From contig URYU01000110.1 of assembly GCA_900552155.1 (NCBI GenBank), positions 1 to 5,802 of the forward strand: DNA of 5,802 nt, in the 5' to 3' direction. The notes under the pieces were generated by a model. That model was given only the letters and a program-made list of their open reading frames with translations. It did not search any database and was not told the DNA's origin. The position numbers were made by a program, and so were the translations under genes. The stretch comes from an uncultured Collinsella sp. (GTDB taxonomy: Bacteria; Actinomycetota; Coriobacteriia; Coriobacteriales; Coriobacteriaceae). Shown here piece after piece: positions 1-5,802 of the stretch; position 1 is the first letter of the stretch; each line of letters begins with the position of its first letter.

Positions 1-181
1 TGTTGTGGGTGACGGCGTCGCAGGCCTGCGCCAGGTCGGGCACGCCATACATGTAGCCGTGGTCGGTAATGGCCACGGCGGGCATGCCCAGCTCAACGGC
101 ACGGTTGACCATATCCTGGATACGGGTTGCGCCGTCGAGCATGGAAAAGACAGTGTGGTTGTGCAGATGGACGAATGCCAT
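1..181 (-). CDS. dnaE: DNA polymerase III alpha subunit, N-terminal part of PHP domain (cut off by the window's left edge)
   Basis: This is the start of the catalytic subunit of the replicative DNA polymerase; 60 codons are visible and the frame is open at base 1. The protein begins MAFVHLHNHTVFSMLDG, the usual start of the PHP (polymerase and histidinol phosphatase) domain of bacterial DnaE. The HxHxH metal-binding cluster is at residues 5-9, the S-M-L-D-G element at 13-17 and AITDHG at 37-42 (Asp40, His41). E. coli DnaE has lost several of these metal ligands. Their retention here fits the family members whose PHP domain can bind metal and may proofread, which is inference from 60 residues. 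The ATG at 179-181 was chosen because GGAG lies 8 bases upstream and the HLH motif normally sits within a few residues of the start. The gene points the same way as addA, about 200 bases downstream of it. The polymerase core lies outside the window. Confidence 0.93.
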   Translation of the reverse strand, partial: MAFVHLHNHTVFSMLDGATRIQDMVNRAVELGMPAVAITDHGYMYGVPDLAQACDAVTHN

Positions 182-189
182 GTGATGAG

Positions 190-193
190 CTCC
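190..193 (-). promoter_or_regulatory. Ribosome binding site of dnaE
   Basis: On the minus strand GGAG is followed by 8 bases (CTCATCAC) and then the ATG of dnaE. Motif and spacing are typical of a Shine-Dalgarno site, and this decides the dnaE start at base 181. Confidence 0.75.
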
Positions 194-220
194 GATGCGG
201 GTTCGTGTTCTGACTGAACG

Positions 221-226
221 ATTTTA
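221..226 (-). promoter_or_regulatory. Possible -10 element for dnaE
   Basis: The minus strand reads TAAAAT here, five of six matches to TATAAT, in an otherwise GC-rich stretch and 39 bases before the dnaE ATG. No convincing -35 hexamer lies 16-18 bases upstream (the sequence there is near CGGGTG), and there is no TGn extension. It is only a candidate for dnaE having its own promoter downstream of the hairpin. Confidence 0.25.
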
Positions 227-281
227 CCCCACGGCACGGACAGCACCCGAACCTAGCCAAACCCACACGGCTCCTCTTGAG

Positions 282-344
282 TTGCGGTGAAATAGTTCCT
301 GTTTAGCGGTCTATGGAGCCCAAACAGGAACTATTCCACCGCAA
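282..344 (-). repeat. Large 23-bp inverted repeat (stem-loop) between addA and dnaE
   Basis: Bases 282-304 and 322-344 are reverse complements at 22 of 23 positions, around a 17-base loop (305-321). The only mismatch is base 290 (A) against 336 (C). In minus-strand RNA these become U and G, so a transcript running off addA would fold into an unbroken 23-bp stem with one G-U pair. The stem begins 37 bases past the addA stop codon. The sequence after it on the minus strand is CTCAAGAGGAG with no U-tract, and there is no T-run on the plus side, so it is not a textbook intrinsic terminator. It could be an attenuating or mRNA-stabilising 3' hairpin, a U-tract-independent terminator, or one copy of a dispersed palindromic element. 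The structure itself is certain; its role is not. Confidence 0.85.
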
Positions 345-381
345 GTTATTGGGGAATGGAGTGCGGGCAGCCCCGGTCGGG

Positions 382-3300
382 CTAAAGATTGTAGGTGACT
401 ACTTGGGGCTCAGCGGGTTCGACGAAGATGGTTGGATTCGCCTGCTCCACGCGGACGAACTTGACGGTCACGGCCTCAAAGCCCGCTTTGTGCAGAACAT
501 CAGCGTAGACGCGCGCCTGCAGGGCGTGCTTCTCGAGCAGCTGGTCCGGCGTCTCATCCGACGTGCCACCCGTCTTGTAATCGATGACCAGTGCGCGTGA
601 CGGATCGGCCGGGTCGGTCGCCAAAGCGTCGATGGCGCCTTCGGCATATGCACCGTAGCGGGCGATGTCCTCGTCCTCGCAGCCCAGCGAGAAGAACGGC
701 ACTTCGGCACGAACGCACGGCCACGCGAGCAGGTCGGCACGAACAGCCGACTCGAGCCAGCGGTCCAGGGCAACGTCGAAGCGTTCGCGCTGCTCCGGCG
801 TCAGGCGCCACAGGCGCGCCAGCGCATCGGCACGCTCAGCGGGCAGTGCATCGGAACCCATCTCGATCAGCAACTGGCAGGCGGCATGGAACGCCGAGCC
901 CAGCGCCATAGGGTTGCCGGCGGGCTCAACAGCGGCCACGTCTGCATCCGTCATCTCGGAACCATCCGACTCCGCATCATCACCGGACTCGTCCATGGGC
1001 ACACGCGCCTCGGCGGCACGGTCTTCTGTCTCGGCATGGAGCGCCGCGGCGATTGACGAGTAGCTATACGAGTCACGCACCGGAAACGGACAGATGCCCA
1101 TGCGCACGCCCACTGCCCGGGGATACACAAGCTCAAACGAATCGGGCTTGGGGTCGGCAGGACCGGGGACGATTGTACTGGCCGAATCGTCGGCAGCATC
1201 TGTATCGGCATCGCCACGAACAAGCCTGCCTTCGGCATCCAACGAAGCGTTGGCCTCAAACGCCTGCTCGCCAAAGGTAAAGCCCGCGAGCGAAATGAGC
1301 TCGTAGTCGCCCGGTTTGGAGTTGTCGAACACCAAACGGTCGCTATCGAGCTGCGGCATGTCCAGACTGTCGGTCGGCAGGATGCGGCGCAGCACGTCGT
1401 AGGTCAGATCCGTCTCGACATCGAAGGTCGGCGCCGTCACCTTGCCACGGCTCACGCCGGTATCCATCGCCAAGATCACCAGCTCGCGCGCACGCGTCAT
1501 GGCGACATAGAGCAGACGAGCCCGCTCCTCGAGCGAAAGCTGCAGGTCGTCGTTGCGCAGGCGAACGAATGCCTCGGCGGGAGAACCCGTCGCACAGACG
1601 TCCTCCATGAGCTCCGGCGGCAGCCACAGCGACGTACCCTTGCCCTTAAACGCGTGCTCAAACTGCTTTTTGACGTCGTCGCCCTTCACGAAGGTCCCGT
1701 CGGCAAGCTTAACGCCATCAAAACGAGCAGGCAGTGCCACGACTTGCGCCCCACCGTCGACGCGACCCATCTGTGCCGCACCCGAGGACTTACGCACGCC
1801 AAAGCACTCGGCGACCGCCACGACCGGATATTCCAGACCCTTGGACGCATGCACGGTCATGATGCGTACCGCGCCGTCACCCTCCTCGTTGAGCGCGCCC
1901 GGGGCCTCCTTGCCCGCCAAGAAGCGGTCGAAGGCGAGCGCGATGGAGCTCGGAGAATTGCCGAGCTCGGCCTCTGCCTCGGCCACGGCGTCGAGCGCCT
2001 TGAGCACGTTGGCGGCAATGGCCTTGCCCTCGGGACCACGCTGTCCCAGACGCACAAACCAGCCGGAGGCGTTGACCACGTCGCGCACGATGGCGGCGAA
2101 CGAATCGCGGCCCACGCGACGAAGCGCATACCGCAGCACCTCGCGGGCGCGCGTCACAAGCGGCAAGTCTTGCAAACCCGGCACGTCAAAATCGCTCATG
2201 ATGCCCATGTCGATATTCCGGCGCGAGGTCTCCCCTGTCTCGCTATCGAGCTTGGTCGCCAGCGCCAGGAACTCCTGGGCGCCGAGCGCAAACATCGGCG
2301 AGGCGAGCAGCGGCATAAGGCCCTGCGCCGTATCGGCCGGATTGGCGAGCGCGCAGACCAGGGCGCGCACCGTCTGCACCTCGGCTGCCTGGGCAAAGAC
2401 CGAGCCGCCTGCGATCACACAGTCGAGCCCCTGGTCGCGGAAGGCCTGGGCGTAGACGTCGGCGTTGGTCATGCGGCCCAGCAGCAGCACCATGCCGCCC
2501 TGGGGCTGGCCGGCATCGGCAAGCGCGCGGAAGCGCTCGGCGAGCGCACGGGCCTTGGCCTGTGTGCGCTCCTGCGTACTGCCGCCGGCAACAAAGAGGG
2601 CCTGGCGACGCGAGGCATCTGCCACCAGCGTGTCCTTGCGGCCGTCGCTCGCCTCAAGGTCCAAAACGCCCTGCATCAGGCCGCCGTCATCGCCGTCGAA
2701 GACGCGTGCCACGTAACGCAGTACCTCGTCATGGCTGCGGAAGTTGCGCACGAGCTTGACGAGTTCACCGGCCGGTGCCCCGGACGAGGCCGACACCTCG
2801 GACGAAGCGAGGACGGCGCCCGGGGTGCTGGCAGCTGCCGCCGCGCCCGAAGCGCCTACCTTGCGCTCCTGGCGACGGAACACCTCGACCTCGGCGCCGC
2901 GGAAGCGATAGATCGACTGCTGTGCATCGCCCACGGTGCACAGCGCGCGCTCCCCCGCACCCGTCAGGTAGCAGATCAGATCGACCTGCATCTGGTCGGT
3001 ATCCTGGAACTCGTCGATCATGACCATCTTAAAGCGGCTCTCGTATGCCACTCGGATGGCCGGGTAATCGCGCAGGGCCTCGTAGGCCATGCGCAGCAGG
3101 TCGTTGTTGTCGAGGGCAGACTGGGCAGCCTTCAGCGCGCGGTACTCAGCCTCTACAGAGCGGGCCAAGCCCACCAGCGCATCGAGCGCCGGGCCACCGC
3201 AGGCAAGCACGATATTGATAAATGCATCGGCAGCCTCCGCCTTGAGCAGCTCCTTGGGGAACGCCTTGCTCGCGCGCGGCAGGGTGCACGACATCATGAG

Positions 3301-4044
3301 TCGCGCCGCATCGGCCATGGTCTTGCCGCTCGCCTCGAACGCGTCGATGGCATCGAGCGCCGTCTGCGCCTTCTCGGTCGCGGCCTTGCTTGCGCCCAGC
3401 GCCGCACGATAGGCATCGGCAAGTGCCGAGGTATAGGCCTGGCCGCGCGCCACGCACACGTCGTCCATACCGCCCGGCAACTGGCTCGACAGCTCCAGCA
3501 GGTCGCGCACCAGGCCCTTGATGGTCGTGCCGGTGCCAAAGGGGCCGCCCTCGCCCGCCATGGGATACCAGGCATAGAGGGCCTTGAGCGATGCCGCGAG
3601 CTCGGGGGCGGCATCGGGCGCCGTCGCGCGGGCCAGCACATGCTCAACAGCCTGGTCCATAAGCTCGTCGGTATCGGTGAGCACCGTGAACTCGGGGTCG
3701 ATGCCCAGCTCCAGCGCATGCGCGCGCAGGATACGCGAGCACATGCCGTGAATGGTCGAAATCCACGCGTCGTCGACGGTCAGTGCTTCCTCGTCCATGC
3801 CCTCGTCGATAAGCGCACGGCGCACGCGGTCGCGAATCTCGGCCGCGGCATCTTTGGTAAAGGTGATGGCGAGCACCTGGTCCAGATGCTCGACGAACGG
3901 ACCGGATTCGGGCGAGAGCGCGTAGACGATGCGGCGCGTGAGGGTAAAGGTCTTGCCCGAACCGGCGCCCGCCGAGACAAACAGCGGACGGTCGAGCGTC
4001 TTGACGATCTGCAGCTGTTGCGGCATCAAAGTCGAAAGATCCAT
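382..4044 (-). CDS. addA: AddA-type helicase-nuclease subunit (UvrD/Rep-like helicase with C-terminal PD-(D/E)XK nuclease)
   Basis: This 1220-residue protein is the ATP-driven 3'-5' motor and one nuclease of the AddAB complex, which resects double-strand breaks and loads RecA in the cytoplasm. The length is typical for AddA. Visible superfamily 1A motifs, in order: Q motif PQQLQIV (8-14); Walker A SAGAGSGKT (24-32); Ia around AITFTKDAAAEIRDRV (59-74); Ib STIHG (96-100); Walker B DEFQD (344-348); III GDAQQSIYRFRGA (372-384); IV RNFRSHDE (433-440); V TVHASKGLEYP (730-740); VI YVAMTRAR (846-853). The C-terminal nuclease has His1053, Glu1114, Asp1139 in EGAIDAL, Asp1155 and Lys1157 in IDYK, and a QxxxY box at 1176-1180, so both activities look intact. 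An Ala/Ser-rich insert (about 394-427) and an acidic linker (about 1005-1045) are unusual. The ATG is supported by GGAGGGG 10 bases upstream; addB ends 3 bases before it. RecB and UvrD are less likely: the partner gene is AddB-like, and UvrD lacks the nuclease. The stop is TAG. Confidence 0.93.
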   Translation of the reverse strand: MDLSTLMPQQLQIVKTLDRPLFVSAGAGSGKTFTLTRRIVYALSPESGPFVEHLDQVLAITFTKDAAAEIRDRVRRALIDEGMDEEALTVDDAWISTIHGMCSRILRAHALELGIDPEFTVLTDTDELMDQAVEHVLARATAPDAAPELAASLKALYAWYPMAGEGGPFGTGTTIKGLVRDLLELSSQLPGGMDDVCVARGQAYTSALADAYRAALGASKAATEKAQTALDAIDAFEASGKTMADAARLMMSCTLPRASKAFPKELLKAEAADAFINIVLACGGPALDALVGLARSVEAEYRALKAAQSALDNNDLLRMAYEALRDYPAIRVAYESRFKMVMIDEFQDTDQMQVDLICYLTGAGERALCTVGDAQQSIYRFRGAEVEVFRRQERKVGASGAAAAASTPGAVLASSEVSASSGAPAGELVKLVRNFRSHDEVLRYVARVFDGDDGGLMQGVLDLEASDGRKDTLVADASRRQALFVAGGSTQERTQAKARALAERFRALADAGQPQGGMVLLLGRMTNADVYAQAFRDQGLDCVIAGGSVFAQAAEVQTVRALVCALANPADTAQGLMPLLASPMFALGAQEFLALATKLDSETGETSRRNIDMGIMSDFDVPGLQDLPLVTRAREVLRYALRRVGRDSFAAIVRDVVNASGWFVRLGQRGPEGKAIAANVLKALDAVAEAEAELGNSPSSIALAFDRFLAGKEAPGALNEEGDGAVRIMTVHASKGLEYPVVAVAECFGVRKSSGAAQMGRVDGGAQVVALPARFDGVKLADGTFVKGDDVKKQFEHAFKGKGTSLWLPPELMEDVCATGSPAEAFVRLRNDDLQLSLEERARLLYVAMTRARELVILAMDTGVSRGKVTAPTFDVETDLTYDVLRRILPTDSLDMPQLDSDRLVFDNSKPGDYELISLAGFTFGEQAFEANASLDAEGRLVRGDADTDAADDSASTIVPGPADPKPDSFELVYPRAVGVRMGICPFPVRDSYSYSSIAAALHAETEDRAAEARVPMDESGDDAESDGSEMTDADVAAVEPAGNPMALGSAFHAACQLLIEMGSDALPAERADALARLWRLTPEQRERFDVALDRWLESAVRADLLAWPCVRAEVPFFSLGCEDEDIARYGAYAEGAIDALATDPADPSRALVIDYKTGGTSDETPDQLLEKHALQARVYADVLHKAGFEAVTVKFVRVEQANPTIFVEPAEPQVVTYNL

Positions 4045-4047
4045 GGT

Positions 4048-5544
4048 CTACACGCCCCTCCATACAAACGTTCCTTGGTGGTTATACGAACAGCGCGCAT
4101 GCGCGGCTTGCGCCGATGTCGGGGCGACAGCGGCGACGTCACCTGCCTCGAGCTCGCGCAGGCGCTCGGCAATGCCGGTCTCCACGCGGTCGAGCAGGGC
4201 ATCGAAGTCCATGCTGCCGCCCTCGCCCGGGAAGCCCTTCTTGAGGCCCGGGATGCGACCGTCACCACGCTCTTCCTCGAGCAACTCGGCACTCGCCGCG
4301 CCGCGCAGCGCGGGCTTGCCGCCCTTGGTCGAAAAGTAGAGTGCCGCGCGGGTGTCCAGATCCAGCGCCCGGCGCATGGCCTGGGCGTAGATAAGCGTTT
4401 GGGTATGTGGTGGCAACCAGCGCGGATCGTCGATGGGCGCCGTGCCCGATTCCTCGTCGCGCACCGTAGGGTCGGCGAGCTTAAACTCCTCAACACCCGA
4501 ACGATGCTTGTAGTCGATTACCACGGCGCGATTCTCGGCATCCACATCTACGCGGTCGATGCGCCCGCCGAGCGGCCAACCGGCATACTCGACCTGGAGC
4601 TCGTTGAACGCAAACTCCAGGTAGCGCGGGGCAAAGGGGGCAAGTGCCTCGGACTCGTAGGCAAGCACGCCCTCCAACTGCGGCAAGATCTCGGCCACCT
4701 GACGCTCCTCCACCGGGGAGAGCGGCACCAGCGGGCCCTCGGCACCGCGCTTGCCGGCGTGCTCGGCCAGGGTCTCGGCAAAGACCTCGCGCAGCAGCTC
4801 CTGCGCGCGCGGCAAATTCATGGGCGTCACGCGCTCCATGCCCTCCTGCGGAAAACGTGCATGCAAGTGCTCCAGCACGTCGTGGACAAAGTTACCCTTC
4901 TCCATATTGCCAAAGCCGGCGTCGATCGACTGGGGCTTCACGCGGTACGAGACGAACCAGCATAGCGGGCAGGTCGAATAGGCCTCGATCTGCGAAGCGG
5001 ACGTCAGGCGCGGCACCAGCGGCGCGTCCTCACCCTCGCCATCGCGACGGCGCAGGACCAGATACGGAATGGCTTCATCGCTCAGGTGCTGAGGAGCTTC
5101 GCAGGTCACGCGCTCGCGCCTAAGACCTTCGCCTGCCGCGGGAGCAAAGTCAGCGATGATATCGCCCTCGCCCACGCGCGTGGGTTTGACAGCGCCAGAG
5201 GCCTTAGCGTTGCCAGCGGCCCTAGCGTTGCCAGCGGCCTCGGCATGCGCCCGCAACTCGGTCCATACGGCTGCCGGGTAGCACTCTCGCGCCTGGCGAT
5301 CGTGTGTCACGCGGGCAAGCGCGACCGGACCGCTCGTCGCCTGCATTGCACGGCCAAAGCGCACGCGCAGCAGGGCGGCGGGCTCCAAAGACACGCCGTC
5401 GCGGCGCAGCTCGGTCGTCAACGTGGCAAGCGGGCCCTCTTCGTGCGAAAGCGGATAGCTGTCCAGGTCGACATCGGCAAACAGCACGGCATCGTAGCTG
5501 CCAGGGCGAAGAACCGACGCATCGGCAAGCGACGCGAAGCGCAC
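4048..5544 (-). CDS. addB: AddB-type protein, C-terminal fragment with PD-(D/E)XK nuclease domain
   Basis: This is the part of the interrupted addB frame that could be translated downstream of the TAA, 498 residues counted from GTG at 5544. Residues 1-95 are the end of the helicase-like region (YDAVLFADVDLDSYP at 17-31). A low-complexity Ala/Gly/Asn stretch follows at about 101-117. The nuclease domain runs from about 175 to the end: CPLC at 192-195, conserved His221 in NFVHDVLEHLH, Glu310, Asp330 in GGRIDRVDV, Asp344 and Lys346 in IDYK, and the Q-box QTLIYAQ at 382-388. The C-terminus has one cysteine (Cys485, ARCSYNHQ) where AddB proteins usually carry a CxxC...C group. The GTG is unlikely to be a natural start: it lies inside a predicted beta strand and has no Shine-Dalgarno at normal spacing. 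The nearest purine-rich stretch, AAGAGG, overlaps the TAA and ends 24 bases upstream. The nuclease assignment is firm; separate expression is doubtful. Confidence 0.75.
   Translation of the reverse strand: MRFASLADASVLRPGSYDAVLFADVDLDSYPLSHEEGPLATLTTELRRDGVSLEPAALLRVRFGRAMQATSGPVALARVTHDRQARECYPAAVWTELRAHAEAAGNARAAGNAKASGAVKPTRVGEGDIIADFAPAAGEGLRRERVTCEAPQHLSDEAIPYLVLRRRDGEGEDAPLVPRLTSASQIEAYSTCPLCWFVSYRVKPQSIDAGFGNMEKGNFVHDVLEHLHARFPQEGMERVTPMNLPRAQELLREVFAETLAEHAGKRGAEGPLVPLSPVEERQVAEILPQLEGVLAYESEALAPFAPRYLEFAFNELQVEYAGWPLGGRIDRVDVDAENRAVVIDYKHRSGVEEFKLADPTVRDEESGTAPIDDPRWLPPHTQTLIYAQAMRRALDLDTRAALYFSTKGGKPALRGAASAELLEEERGDGRIPGLKKGFPGEGGSMDFDALLDRVETGIAERLRELEAGDVAAVAPTSAQAAHARCSYNHQGTFVWRGV
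4055..4061 (-). promoter_or_regulatory. Ribosome binding site of addA, inside the end of addB
   Basis: The minus strand reads GGAGGGG, then 10 bases, then the addA ATG. The site lies within the last codons of addB, whose TAG ends 3 bases before addA begins. This arrangement usually means addA translation is coupled to ribosomes finishing addB. That matters here, because ribosomes stopping at the upstream TAA would not reach this point. Confidence 0.7.
5194..5240 (-). repeat. 18-bp tandem repeat inside addB (2.6 copies)
   Basis: Bases 5194-5211 and 5212-5229 are two 18-base units differing at two positions, followed by 11 bases of a third (5230-5240). They keep the reading frame and encode repeated AGNA(R/K)A in the linker between the helicase-like region and the nuclease domain of AddB. 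A slippage-prone, length-variable linker is the likely explanation. Confidence 0.75.
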
Positions 5545-5571
5545 TTGTGCTCGTGGTGTGCGATCGACCTC

Positions 5572-5574
5572 TTA
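5572..5574 (-). other. In-frame TAA stop inside addB
   Basis: The minus strand reads AAC GAG ACC TAA GAG GTC GAT CGC, giving N-E-T-stop-E-V-D-R. The flanking codons continue the AddB-like protein in one frame. Both complete stop codons of the neighbouring genes are TAG, so nothing suggests that stop codons are reassigned in this organism. Confidence 0.85.
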
Positions 5575-5802
5575 GGTCTCGTTATCGTAGGCGGTACTGC
5601 GCTTGTCCACCTTGGTTCGAACGCCGTCGAGAACCGGCACGGTCGCGGCCTGCGACACGTCGAGCGCGCGAGCATCGTTCATAAGGATGTCGATGGCATG
5701 GTGCAGCAAAGCCGTCTCTGCCTGACGACGGGCCTGGCCGTCAAGGCCGCCTAGAGCGCGATCGGGCAACGCCTCGGCACCGGCAAGCATGGCCTTAAGC
5801 GC
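5572..5802 (-). CDS. addB: AddB-type protein, fragment upstream of the in-frame stop (partial)
   Basis: This minus-strand frame enters at the right edge and gives 76 residues before the TAA. The part from ALKAMLAGAEALP to STAYDNET is mostly helical in character and contains ALDVSQAATVPVLDGVRTKV. It shows no motif I could name alone. It is assigned to AddB because it is in the same frame as the nuclease fragment and because a helical region of this kind normally precedes the motif-V-like strand in this family. There is no start codon with a ribosome binding site here; the ATG at 5790 is internal (GCG CTT AAG GCC before it is open). Confidence 0.6.
   Translation of the reverse strand, partial: ALKAMLAGAEALPDRALGGLDGQARRQAETALLHHAIDILMNDARALDVSQAATVPVLDGVRTKVDKRSTAYDNET

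Larger units (their letters stand above)
4048..5802 (-). pseudogene. addB: AddB-type subunit gene, 3' part, interrupted by an in-frame TAA stop (left open at the window's right edge)
   Basis: The whole stretch from 5802 down to 4048 is one minus-strand frame of 585 codons including both stops. It is broken only by TAA at 5572-5574. The frame is identical before and after the stop, so the lesion is a substitution, not an indel; CAA to TAA is the simplest single change. Sequence on both sides reads as one AddB-like protein: a helical segment upstream, then the strand VRFASL and the motif-V-like YDAVLFADVDLDSYP, then the nuclease domain. No other stop or frameshift occurs in the 508 codons that follow before the TAG, and every nuclease residue is kept, which points to a recent mutation or a sequence error. 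AddB proteins are usually about 1100-1200 residues, so roughly the first half lies outside the window. The gene is the upstream partner of addA in one operon. If the stop is real, the AddB made would lack its nuclease and iron-sulfur region. Confidence 0.7.

Noticed and set aside
369..383. Small 5-bp inverted repeat (AGCCC / GGGCT) overlapping the addA stop codon, as a terminator
   Set aside because: The stem is short and no U-tract follows in either direction; such a repeat is easily found by chance in GC-rich DNA.
313..600. Plus-strand frame of about 95 codons
   Set aside because: It starts inside the hairpin loop and runs antisense through the 3' end of addA, with no ribosome binding site or known motif.
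1654..4965. Plus-strand open frame of about 1100 codons opposite addA and addB
   Set aside because: It is antisense to two genes with clear family motifs, shows no recognisable domain, and is rich in Arg, His and Leu, as expected from the complement of GC-rich codons.
5542..5544. GTG as the true start of a short AddB protein
   Set aside because: The same frame continues upstream with protein-like sequence, the GTG falls inside a core beta strand, and there is no properly spaced Shine-Dalgarno.
5566..5580. Programmed readthrough or stop-codon reassignment at the TAA
   Set aside because: The context ACC-TAA-GAG has no readthrough signal I recognise, no adjacent structured element was seen, and nothing else in the window suggests a changed code.
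5086..5754. Plus-strand frame of about 220 codons
   Set aside because: It is antisense to addB, whose nuclease and helicase-like sequence is clear on the other strand; the protein shows no domain features.
1..5802. tRNA, rRNA, CRISPR array, transposase or phage genes
   Set aside because: Nothing resembling these was seen; nearly the whole window is occupied by addB, addA and dnaE.

Overview
The window is GC-rich with mostly G/C-ending codons, and every gene I can support lies on the minus strand. From right to left (the direction of transcription) it holds the 3' part of an addB-type gene, a complete addA-type gene, a 200-base intergenic region with a large hairpin, and the first 60 codons of dnaE (DNA polymerase III alpha). 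The protein sequences and base composition suggest a high-GC Gram-positive gut actinobacterium of the Coriobacteriia (Collinsella-like). That placement is from recognition only; no database search was run.

Right part (4048-5802): the second half of an AddB-like subunit, meaning the end of the helicase-like region followed by a PD-(D/E)XK nuclease domain. Its reading frame enters from beyond the right edge and is broken by one in-frame TAA at 5572-5574. Protein-like sequence continues in the same frame on both sides, and all nuclease motifs downstream are intact. This looks like a recent nonsense mutation, strain-level variation or a sequence error, not an old decayed gene.

Middle (382-4044): AddA, 1220 residues, with a full set of superfamily 1A helicase motifs and a C-terminal nuclease domain. 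Its start lies 3 bases after the addB stop, with its Shine-Dalgarno sequence inside the end of addB, so the two genes form one operon and are probably translationally coupled. AddA and AddB together would form the helicase-nuclease that resects double-strand DNA ends for RecA-dependent repair.

Left part (1-381): after the addA stop there is a 23-bp inverted repeat (282-344) with one mismatch. That mismatch becomes a G-U pair in RNA transcribed in the addA direction. It has no U-tract. dnaE follows with a good ribosome binding site and a possible -10 element. I see no RNA genes, CRISPR arrays, insertion sequences or novel multi-gene system. The points most worth checking are the in-frame stop in addB, the hairpin, and the reduced set of iron-sulfur cysteines in AddB.
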